64,000 nucleotides of DNA, taken from Pseudoalteromonas sp. DL-6. GTDB lineage: Bacteria; Pseudomonadota; Gammaproteobacteria; Enterobacterales; Alteromonadaceae. A program made the translations under genes and the position numbers. Under the pieces are notes generated by a model. It ran no database searches. It was not told where the DNA came from and worked only from the letters and a program-made list of their open reading frames with translations. The stretch spans positions 2,914,001-2,978,000 of the forward strand of contig NZ_CP019770.1 of the NCBI RefSeq assembly GCF_004328665.1, read 5' to 3'. This document shows positions 57,457 through 64,000 of this stretch, piece by piece; within the stretch, counting starts at the first letter, position 1, and each line of letters starts with the position of its first letter.

Positions 57457-57532
57457 GGGGCTATAGCTCAGCTGGGAGAGCGCCTGCCTTGCACGCAGGA
57501 GGTCAGCAGTTCGATCCTGCTTAGCTCCACCA
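57457..57532 (+). tRNA. tRNA-Ala (TGC anticodon)
   Basis: A complete 76-nt cloverleaf with encoded CCA begins GGGGCTATAGCTCAGCTGG and has anticodon loop CTTGCACG (anticodon TGC). The G3-T70 pair of the acceptor stem (GGGGCTA with TAGCTCC), the alanine identity element, is present. It stands alone outside any rRNA operon. Confidence 0.97.
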
Positions 57533-57654
57533 CTTTCCTACTCTTTCCTTCAAGTAATATCCTTATTTTTATATTCTAAATAAACTTCTCTGTTAATAAT
57601 GCTTTGTATTTTTTAATCTCTATGTTTGCTTAGTTGTTTGATTTTGCTAAATCG

Positions 57655-57687
57655 AGATCAAAAATGCCGAGCAAAGCCCGGCATTTT
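57655..57687 (-). terminator. Terminator after proA
   Basis: AAAATGCCG (57661-57669) pairs with CGGCATTTT (57679-57687) around a 9-base loop, 24 bases past the proA stop. The T stretch on the minus side is formed by the stem itself and is short. Confidence 0.75.
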
Positions 57688-57710
57688 TATCATTTATTGA
57701 GTTGGGTTAG

Positions 57711-58958
57711 TTATTCGCGAACTTGACCAACACCATTCACTAAATATTTTTCAGTGGTTAATGACTCAAGCCCCATAGGGCCATAAGCATGTAGCTTGGT
57801 CGTTGCAATACCAATCTCTGCCCCTAAGCCTAGTTGTGAGCCATCAGAAAAGCGTGATGACGCATTAACCATAACAACCGACGCATCAACACTGCGTTGG
57901 AATAACTCTGCTGCGGCATCGTTCTTAGTACAGATAACTTCAGTATGATTTGAACCAAATTGAGCTATGTGTTCAACCGCTGCATCAAAACTTGGCACAA
58001 TGCGAATTGCTAACTCTAGGTCTAAGTACTCTTCGCCAAATTCGTTATCAGCAAGTACAGTAGCGTTATCAAAGTACTCAGCCGCCTTGGCATCAGCATT
58101 AATTTTTACACCTTCTTGACGAAGTACAACTGCACACAGATTTAAAAACTCATCAGCTACATCTTGGTGTACCACTAAACCCTCTAGTGCATTACATACG
58201 CCAGTACGTTGAGTCTTGCCATTTAGCAGTAGATTGAGCGCTACTTCTAAATCAGCATCTTTATCTACATATAAATGACAAACGCCTTTAAAGTGCTGAA
58301 TAACAGGGATTGTGCTGTTTTCAGTAACATAGTTGATTAGGCCTTCACCGCCACGAGGGATGATTAAGTCAATGCTATCGCGTTGTTGCATCAATTCCAT
58401 GAGCAAGGCGCGGTCAGGATCTGGGATCACTGAAATTAGCGCCGTTGGTAGACCATGTTTAGTAAGCACGCTATGCATTACACTGGCAATGGCTTGTGAG
58501 CTTTTAAGCGCTTCTTTACCACCGCGTAAAATAACACCATTGCCTGATTTAAAGCATAATGCACCCGCGTCAGCCGTTACATTAGGACGCGCTTCATAAA
58601 TCATACATACCACACCTAGTGGTACACGCATTTTACGAATTTTAATCCCATTAGGGCGCTCAGTAATGTCACGTAACTGACCAACAGGATCATCAAGTGA
58701 AACAATCACTTCGATACCTTCAGCCATGGCTTCAATACGCTCATCATTCAATGTTAGACGGTCTATCATTGATGCCGCTAAGTTATTGTCGCGTGCAGCG
58801 CTTAGGTCACTTTCGTTTTCTTTAATTATAAATTCTTTTTGATCTCTTAATGCCGCTGCCATATCGGTTAACACTTTGTTTTTAGTCTCGGTATCGAGTA
58901 AAGCAAGTGTATGTGCAGCCTTTGCTGCTTGGCGTGATATATCCGTAATTAAACTCAT
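57711..58958 (-). CDS. proA: Gamma-glutamyl phosphate reductase ProA
   Basis: This 415-residue enzyme (E. coli 417) has the catalytic Cys in GKTQRTGVCNALEGLVVH and an aldehyde-dehydrogenase fold (MRVPLGVVCMIYEARPNVTA, ALCFKSGNGVILRGGKEALK). It reduces gamma-glutamyl phosphate to glutamate semialdehyde, the second step of proline synthesis. It overlaps proB by 4 bp (ATGA), giving translational coupling. Confidence 0.97.
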   Translation of the reverse strand: MSLITDISRQAAKAAHTLALLDTETKNKVLTDMAAALRDQKEFIIKENESDLSAARDNNLAASMIDRLTLNDERIEAMAEGIEVIVSLDDPVGQLRDITERPNGIKIRKMRVPLGVVCMIYEARPNVTADAGALCFKSGNGVILRGGKEALKSSQAIASVMHSVLTKHGLPTALISVIPDPDRALLMELMQQRDSIDLIIPRGGEGLINYVTENSTIPVIQHFKGVCHLYVDKDADLEVALNLLLNGKTQRTGVCNALEGLVVHQDVADEFLNLCAVVLRQEGVKINADAKAAEYFDNATVLADNEFGEEYLDLELAIRIVPSFDAAVEHIAQFGSNHTEVICTKNDAAAELFQRSVDASVVMVNASSRFSDGSQLGLGAEIGIATTKLHAYGPMGLESLTTEKYLVNGVGQVRE

Positions 58959-60061
58959 GACTTCTCCAATAATGCGATATCTTTTTCTGAAATAATTGGT
59001 CCAATTGAATCCTGCATTTTTTCGCTGAATTCACTCTGCTCGTTATCTGCAATAAAGTTTAACAAGCAGCTACTGTAATTTGCTGTGGCTTTAGCTAAAC
59101 GCGTACCATCTTCACTGCGCACTAAGATAGTGTCGCCCACAGCAAACTCGCCATGTACTTCTCTGATCTCATCGCCACGTAAGCAGCCGTCTTCACCTTC
59201 TAATGAATCATCGAACGATCCATCTACAACAACTTCACCCTGCTCATTGGCGGTGTGTGTCATCCAGTGAATAGAATCTTGCATTGGTTTTTCATAAGGC
59301 AAGAATACACTTCCTGGGTTTTCACCGGCTAACAAGCGAGTAAAGGTTTCTTCTTTAAAGCCATTAATAATGTAAGTTGCAATACCATGTGAAGTCGCTT
59401 TCTCTGCCGCTTCAATCTTGGTTTTCATACCACCTGTACCTACCGCACTGGTAGCACATCCTGCCATAGCATAAATAGAATCATCAATTGATTTTATTTC
59501 AGGCAATAATACGGCATCGTCATGCAAATTTGGGTTTTTATCATACAAGCCATCTACATCCGAAAAAATCATTAATGCGTCGGCATCAGCAGCTGCTGCA
59601 ACCATGGCTGATAGATTATCGTTATCACCCACTTTTAAATCATCTGTTGTTACTGCATCATTTTCATTAATGATAGGTAGCACGCCGTGCTCTAGCAATG
59701 TAAATACGGTTTCACGGATACTCTGGTAACGCTCACGGTCACGTAAGTCACCATGAGTTAATAATAGCTGCGCTGATGGAAAATCAAAGAAACGATCCCA
59801 CATAGCCATCATTTCTGTTTGTCCTGCTGCTGCCATGGCTTTTTTCATTACCACTGAACGAGGTTGTTCTGATGGAAATAAGTGTGAGCCAGCCGCTACA
59901 GAACCAGATGAAACTAAAATAACTTCTATTCCACGTGCGCGACAGCGAACAATAAACTGTGCGATGGTTAATAAATAACGTGAACGACAGCCATCTTGAT
60001 CGGGTGCAATTAAGGCACTGCCCACTTTAAGTACGATACGTCGCCAATTTAACTTTTGCAT
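58955..60061 (-). CDS. proB: Glutamate 5-kinase ProB
   Basis: This 368-residue enzyme has the amino-acid-kinase domain (WRRIVLKVGSALIAPDQDGC, LVSSGSVAAG, NENDAVTTDDLKVGDNDNLS, GTGGMKTKIEAAEKA) and a C-terminal PUA domain (about 275-360). It phosphorylates glutamate and is usually feedback-inhibited by proline through the kinase domain. It is the first gene of proBA. Proline made here may act as an osmolyte, as is common in marine bacteria. Confidence 0.97.
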   Translation of the reverse strand: MQKLNWRRIVLKVGSALIAPDQDGCRSRYLLTIAQFIVRCRARGIEVILVSSGSVAAGSHLFPSEQPRSVVMKKAMAAAGQTEMMAMWDRFFDFPSAQLLLTHGDLRDRERYQSIRETVFTLLEHGVLPIINENDAVTTDDLKVGDNDNLSAMVAAAADADALMIFSDVDGLYDKNPNLHDDAVLLPEIKSIDDSIYAMAGCATSAVGTGGMKTKIEAAEKATSHGIATYIINGFKEETFTRLLAGENPGSVFLPYEKPMQDSIHWMTHTANEQGEVVVDGSFDDSLEGEDGCLRGDEIREVHGEFAVGDTILVRSEDGTRLAKATANYSSCLLNFIADNEQSEFSEKMQDSIGPIISEKDIALLEKS

Positions 60062-60341
60062 AAGTGCTCAACTTTCCATTTAATTTGTATTCATCACATA
60101 GATGAATGAAACCAGGTCGCTATGTTTATAACACAGCGTCGAATTTGTTTATCATGCCCACACTTTTTATACACACGTACACCGTCTCTAAAACTAGCGT
60201 TTTAAATTAAGATGCAAAAATAAATAGTATTAACCCAATAAATAAATCGGATCGTACTAACTAAAAAAATATAAAGTGTTGTTTATGTATCGCTGTAAAA
60301 AGCTGTGTGCGGCCTTTTTATTAACAACATACATAGAGCCT

Positions 60342-60381
60342 CTTAAGTCTGGTACACCAACAGATAGGGTGATGACTTAAG
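60342..60381. other. Two-tier stem-loop of unknown role
   Basis: CTTAAGTC (60342-60349) pairs with GACTTAAG (60374-60381). Nested inside, CACC (60355-60358) pairs with GGTG (60368-60371), with internal loops between them. GC-rich stretches continue to about 60415 in an otherwise AT-rich gap. There is no T run, so it is not a terminator. It could be part of a small RNA or leader; I cannot match it to a known family. Confidence 0.4.
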
Positions 60382-60755
60382 GACCGAGATTTAACCGCCA
60401 CGATGGGGATTAAATATTGAAAGGTAATAGTTCAACTCAAACCTTTATTTATCTGCACTGAGCAAATAAACACCTTGAGCAAAACCATACCAAAGAGTTC
60501 GGTAAATGATATTGTATGTTCAAATATTACAAAACAAAGTAAAAACAATCAGTAAGAGAGTTAAAATGTTTATATCTAACATGATTAAGTATTTAAACTA
60601 TAAACTTGGTTAGATAACTAATTATTCGAACACGAAGTATAATACGTCAAAGTAGCGGCTTAGATCAAGGCTAAAATTCAAGCTAAATAGGTCCACACTG
60701 CTAAAACGAGTGTTTTTTACATTAACTATCATACAGTTAGACTACTATAAATAGG

Positions 60756-60774
60756 AGTTATAGAGACTATAACT
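60756..60774. repeat. 8-bp inverted repeat, operator-like
   Basis: AGTTATAG and CTATAACT are separated by 3 bases, about 150 bases before the antiporter start. The short spacer is typical of a dimeric-protein binding site. Confidence 0.5.
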
Positions 60775-60922
60775 TTGATAACATTTTAGAGAATGACGTT
60801 AACACTAAATAAATAAGTATTATTTATTAGCTAAATTGAATTTACACGTGTATACCCACTGTATTACTGGTAGGTAACAGTTATACTTTTAAACATTATT
60901 AATATTAAGGAGTTTTTACTCT

Positions 60923-62782
60923 ATGTCAGCAATTTATATAGCCGGTATTGCATTGTGTTCGGTGCTAGCCCAATGGGTCGCCTGGGCATTCAGAGTACCC
61001 GCTATTCTGTTTTTGTTGCTTACTGGGCTTTTATTAGGGCCATTTACTGGCGTATTAGACCCTGATGCTTTATTAGGCGATTTACTTTTTCCTGTGGTGT
61101 CTTTAAGTGTTGCTGTGATTTTATTTGAAGGATCATTAACACTGCATTTCCGGGAGCTTAAAGGGATCAGTAAAGTCGTAAGAAACCTCTGTTCTATTGG
61201 TATGCTTATGACCTGTGTCGTTATCAGTTTAAGCGCCTATTGGTTATTAGAGCTAAATTGGCGAGTCGCAGCAGTACTTGGCGCTGTGCTTGTTGTAACC
61301 GGACCAACGGTTATTGCGCCACTGCTCAACTCAATGCGACCCACTCAAGACATCGACCGTATTTTACGCTGGGAAGGCATAGTCATAGACCCTATTGGCG
61401 CATTATTCGCGGTATTAGTATTTGAAGCCGTGATGTTAGTTGGTCAGGGTGAAGTGCTTAGCCACACTATCGTTGCACTAGTTAAAACCGTTGGCGTTGG
61501 TTTGAGTATTGGTGTGGTTTCAGGCTGGATCACAACGCAACTAATGCGCCGCGAATGGCTGCCATTTGAGCTACATAAATTTGGCATTTTAGCGTTAGTG
61601 TTAATTAGTTTTTCGATTTCAAACCATTTAAGTCATGAGTCAGGCTTATTGGCCGTGACTGTATTTGGCATTTGGTTAGCTAATCAAGATGACTTAGAAA
61701 TAGATTCGGTGCTTGAGTTTAAAGAAGATCTTTCGATGATTCTGATCTCAACCTTGTTTATATTACTAGCTGCCAGATTACAACTATCTGACTTAATGAT
61801 GCTCGACAGCGACGTATTTATATTCTTAGCTATTGTGTTATTTATTGCGCGCCCATTGTGTATTGCTATTTCAACCTTTGGCACCGATTTACCAATGAAG
61901 TCTCGCTTGGTGCTGGCTTGGATTGCGCCTCGCGGTATAGTTGCTGCAGCCGTAGGTTCTGTATTTGCATTAAGTATGATAGAAGCCGGTGTAGCCGATG
62001 CACAAAAAATGGTGCCATTGATATTCACGGTTATTATTGTCACTGTGGTACTGCAAAGCTTAACCGCTATCCCTGTTGCTAAATTGCTTGGGGTGCGCCA
62101 GCCCTCCCCTAATACTATTTTAATTATTGGTGCAAACCATGTGTCTAGAGCGATTGCTCGTGGATTGAAGGAACAAAACATTCCCGTTCATTTATCAGAC
62201 CCTGCTTGGGAAAACTGTAAAATGGCACGTATGGATGGTTTACCTTGTTATTACGGTAACCCACAATCTGAGCATGCTGAACGCTATTTACCTTTAACCA
62301 CTATTCGCAGTGTTTTAGCGCTTTCACCTAATCGTCATCATAACGCATTAGGGGTGCAGTATTTTTCTCATTTATTGAATGAAAAAAATGTATTTTCACT
62401 ACGCTCATCTTCATCACATGCTAAAGCAAATAAAGACAGTGCAACGTTCTTATCTCGACAAATTTTGTTCGGTGAAAACGGCGCATATGCTCGTTTAAGT
62501 AGCGTGATAGCCAAAGGCGGCAAAGTGAGTGCAACGCGAATATCTGAAGAATTTAGCTGGCAGCAGTATTTAGAAATGAATCCTGAAGCGATCCCACTGT
62601 TTATTCTCAAAGGGGATAAAGACAGTGATGAAGACGCACCAGTGAAAATGAGGCCTTTTACCAGTGATATGGAAAAGCCACCACAAGAGGGTGAACGAGT
62701 AGTTGCATTGCAACCGCCTAAAATATCGCTATTAAAAGATCCGGCCAATAACAAAGCCAAAGACAATAAAAAAGACGAGTAA
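60923..62782 (+). CDS. CPA-family cation:proton antiporter with RCK-like domain
   Basis: This 619-residue protein has about 12-13 membrane helices (1-400), with the transport-site segments GPTVIAPLLNSMRPTQDIDR and LRWEGIVIDPIGALFAVLVF. A cytoplasmic RCK_N-like region (about 390-505; ILIIGANHVSRAIARGLKEQ, CYYGNPQSEHAERYLPLTTI) and a charged tail (LKDPANNKAKDNKKDE) follow. It exchanges Na+ or K+ for protons. The RCK domain hints at control by a nucleotide. The tail is very hydrophilic, and its C-terminal region resembles that of NhaP2-like or KefC-like proteins but I cannot decide between them. It is the only gene of its unit. Confidence 0.88.
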   Translation: MSAIYIAGIALCSVLAQWVAWAFRVPAILFLLLTGLLLGPFTGVLDPDALLGDLLFPVVSLSVAVILFEGSLTLHFRELKGISKVVRNLCSIGMLMTCVVISLSAYWLLELNWRVAAVLGAVLVVTGPTVIAPLLNSMRPTQDIDRILRWEGIVIDPIGALFAVLVFEAVMLVGQGEVLSHTIVALVKTVGVGLSIGVVSGWITTQLMRREWLPFELHKFGILALVLISFSISNHLSHESGLLAVTVFGIWLANQDDLEIDSVLEFKEDLSMILISTLFILLAARLQLSDLMMLDSDVFIFLAIVLFIARPLCIAISTFGTDLPMKSRLVLAWIAPRGIVAAAVGSVFALSMIEAGVADAQKMVPLIFTVIIVTVVLQSLTAIPVAKLLGVRQPSPNTILIIGANHVSRAIARGLKEQNIPVHLSDPAWENCKMARMDGLPCYYGNPQSEHAERYLPLTTIRSVLALSPNRHHNALGVQYFSHLLNEKNVFSLRSSSSHAKANKDSATFLSRQILFGENGAYARLSSVIAKGGKVSATRISEEFSWQQYLEMNPEAIPLFILKGDKDSDEDAPVKMRPFTSDMEKPPQEGERVVALQPPKISLLKDPANNKAKDNKKDE

Positions 62783-62785
62783 TAA

Positions 62786-62825
62786 CTAAAAAGCGAGATT
62801 GCCACAAAGGCATTCTCGCTTTTTA
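62786..62825 (+). terminator. Terminator after the antiporter gene
   Basis: AAGCGAGA (62791-62798) pairs with TCTCGCTT (62814-62821), with GCC/GGC nested inside, followed by a T run. Confidence 0.85.
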
Positions 62826-62932
62826 TTTACATAGCTGAACTCTGGTTAAGAGATTTACTAACATATTAAATCATAGTCATAATTAGGTTTATTCTCTCTA
62901 GCCAGAGATAGATTTATTATCCAGAGTTTAGG

Positions 62933-63571
62933 TTACATAGGTAAGCGCGCGCGGGTAACGACACTGGCTGGCATTTTTTCAGCAAGTTTAGTCAATGCTC
63001 GCTCTATTTTTTTATGTGTCGCTTTATCGGCTACCGTGGTGTTAAACAGCCAACGATAAGCATCTTCGAAATCTCTTGGACTACCATAACCTTGATTAAA
63101 CAAGCCAACTAATCGTAACTGCGCTTTTAAGTTGCCTTGCGCTGACGCCTCACGTAAGTAGGTTATTGCCATGGTTTTGTCTTTTTGGACCAACTGCCCA
63201 ACGTCGTAGTAGCGACCTAGTTGCTCTAATGCAGCCGCTAAGCCCTGCTCAGCCGCTTTTTTCATATAATACACTCCTAAAGCAACATCACGCTCAACAC
63301 ACACTTTATAAGCGAGCATATCACCGTATAGGAATTGATATGATGGCAATGCCATTTTATTGGCTCGCGCTTCTATATCTTGTACTAACTGGCAATTATC
63401 TGCCTTTACGCGGGCTAGATGAGTGTTCTCATTAATTAAAGCTATTAACTCAGATTCAGTATACAGCGGCACAGCTGCAGGACTTTCTTCAGCTAAGCTA
63501 TTGCTTACATTAAATAAAGAAAGTGTGAGTAGTGATAATGACCACACAGAGCAACGAGAAGATAAACGCAT
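62933..63571 (-). CDS. motX: Sodium-driven flagellar motor protein MotX
   Basis: The ATG at 63571 is chosen (212 residues) over an in-frame GTG at 63580. A signal peptide (LSLLTLSLFNVSNSLA) precedes a periplasmic protein with Sel1-like repeats: MKKAAEQGLAAALEQLGRYY and YLREASAQGNLKAQLRLVGL. Length, the core VKADNCQLVQDIEARA and FLYGDMLAYKVCVERDVALG, and the end (DAYRWLFNTTVADKATHKKI) match Vibrio MotX. MotX forms the T-ring with MotY, which holds PomAB stators. This points to a sodium-driven polar flagellum. Other flagellar genes lie elsewhere. Confidence 0.9.
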   Translation of the reverse strand: MRLSSRCSVWSLSLLTLSLFNVSNSLAEESPAAVPLYTESELIALINENTHLARVKADNCQLVQDIEARANKMALPSYQFLYGDMLAYKVCVERDVALGVYYMKKAAEQGLAAALEQLGRYYDVGQLVQKDKTMAITYLREASAQGNLKAQLRLVGLFNQGYGSPRDFEDAYRWLFNTTVADKATHKKIERALTKLAEKMPASVVTRARLPM

Positions 63572-63653
63572 ATTAACCACTTTAAAAATAAACTTACCAA
63601 ATAATATACAAAGATCGTTCCACTATTAATAGCGTCACTTTTCTGCAGACATA

Positions 63654-63680
63654 AAAAAAGCTGCACATGGCAGCTTTTTT
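63654..63680 (-). terminator. Terminator after purA
   Basis: AAAAAAGCTGC (63654-63664) pairs with GCAGCTTTTTT (63670-63680) around a 5-base loop, 15 bases past the purA stop in the minus direction. Confidence 0.92.
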
Positions 63681-63694
63681 CAACATAAACCCAA

Positions 63695-64000
63695 TTATGC
63701 AAATGGGCTACGAAGTATCATCGTTTCAACACGATCTGGACCTGTAGAGATAATATCAACAGGTACGCCAGTGATTTCTTCAATACGTTTAATGTAATCA
63801 ATTGCCGCTTTAGGTAAACCTTCAAGCGATGTTACACCCACGGTATTTTCAGACCAACCAGGCATTTCTTCGTATACAGGCGTTACTTTATCGTAACCTT
63901 CAGCTGCTAATGGTGTCACGTTTGTCACAGTGCCATCTTCAAGCTTATAACCAGTACAGATTTTAAGTGTTTCTAAACCATCTAAAACGTCAAGTTTAGT
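63695..64000 (-). CDS. purA: Adenylosuccinate synthetase, partial (5' end outside window)
   Basis: The frame is open to the right edge; the visible 101 residues are the PurA C-terminus. It reads [20 protein letters not shown], continues through [20 protein letters not shown] and [20 protein letters not shown], and ends [15 protein letters not shown]. PurA joins IMP and aspartate with GTP hydrolysis, the first step from IMP to AMP. The motX gene lies downstream on the same strand, after a terminator. Confidence 0.96.
   Translation of the reverse strand, partial: TKLDVLDGLETLKICTGYKLEDGTVTNVTPLAAEGYDKVTPVYEEMPGWSENTVGVTSLEGLPKAAIDYIKRIEEITGVPVDIISTGPDRVETMILRSPFA

Larger units (their letters stand above)
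60062..60922. other. Long intergenic region before the antiporter gene
   Basis: At 861 bases this is by far the longest gap in the window. It is AT-rich and contains a two-tier hairpin (60342-60381), an 8-bp inverted repeat (60756-60774), a palindrome ACACGTGT (60844-60851) and a possible 15-codon frame at 60566-60613 after AAGAGAG. No protein or known RNA family is recognised. AAGGAG precedes the antiporter start. It should hold the proB promoter on the left and the antiporter promoter on the right. Confidence 0.55.

Noticed and set aside
60298..60322. AAAAAG...CTTTTT element resembling a terminator
   Set aside because: The stem is only A-T plus one or two GC pairs with a bulge; no gene ends nearby on the plus strand.
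61684..62181. 165-codon minus-strand frame inside the antiporter
   Set aside because: It is antisense to strong membrane-helix coding sequence and has no ribosome-binding site.

Overview
The window reads as ordinary chromosomal DNA of a marine gammaproteobacterium of the Alteromonadales, most likely Pseudoalteromonas. This is inferred from protein flavour, the AT-rich base composition, a MotX gene (sodium-driven polar flagellum) beside purA, the yajC-secD-secF block behind tgt and queA, and large PstC/PstA proteins with extra N-terminal domains. I found no insertion sequence, prophage, integron or CRISPR array. Coding density is high and most intergenic gaps carry recognisable rho-independent hairpins.

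Layout. 1-6.5 kb: the 5' part of creA, a TonB-dependent receptor, and a divergent membrane-bound winged-helix/beta-propeller regulator. Three CTATTT repeats at exact 11-bp spacing lie between the last two. An orphan tautomerase follows. 6.6-14.3 kb: a chemoreceptor, a CAU-anticodon tRNA that looks like tRNA-Ile2, a 52-residue Pmp3/YqaE membrane protein, a BON protein, a DUF1707/LiaF-like protein, a VOC protein, suhB, and an EAL-CBS-GGDEF protein. 14.4-19.9 kb: queA, tgt, yajC, secD and secF on the minus strand, with an exact 46-bp tandem duplication next to the likely queA promoter. 20.1-24 kb: a large REC-REC-PAS-GGDEF-EAL protein, a small membrane protein and an OxyR-type regulator. 24-31.8 kb: phosphate uptake. 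Pit and its DUF47 partner form one unit; pstC-pstA-pstB-phoU forms another, with a near-consensus Pho box and a TATAAT box but no pstS here.

32-41.8 kb: gcvR, an unknown helical protein, a copper/silver efflux operon (Cys/Met-rich CopL-like protein, then CusC, CusB with a fused CusF-like tail, and CusA), a PqiA-like protein and an EAL-HDOD protein. 42-47.8 kb: PhnA-type protein, a YbaY-META lipoprotein, rlmJ, a coiled-coil protein with zapA, a metallo-beta-lactamase-fold enzyme and mltD. 47.8-54 kb: slyD, an SDR/amidohydrolase pair, an S41 protease lipoprotein with a small lipoprotein, then on the other strand an acid-sugar-dehydratase-like enolase and a class II aldolase. The SDR, amidohydrolase, dehydratase and aldolase would fit a sugar-acid route, but that is inference. 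54-64 kb: cytochrome c, DUF2058, an MFS exporter overlapping tail-to-tail with a prolyl-tRNA editing protein, tRNA-Ala(TGC), proBA, an 861-bp gap with unexplained structure, a cation:proton antiporter, motX and the 3' part of purA.

How it fits together. The strongest regulatory readings are the Pho box driving pstCAB-phoU and the repeat array between the TonB receptor and its putative regulator. The best candidates for something not routinely described are that receptor/regulator pair, the structured gap before the antiporter, the CusB-CusF fusion whose CusF copper ligands look partly lost, and the candidate sugar-acid gene set. Nothing here looks to me like a wholly new defence or mobile system. 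Start codons were moved inward from the longest open frame where a ribosome-binding site clearly supported it; each case is stated.
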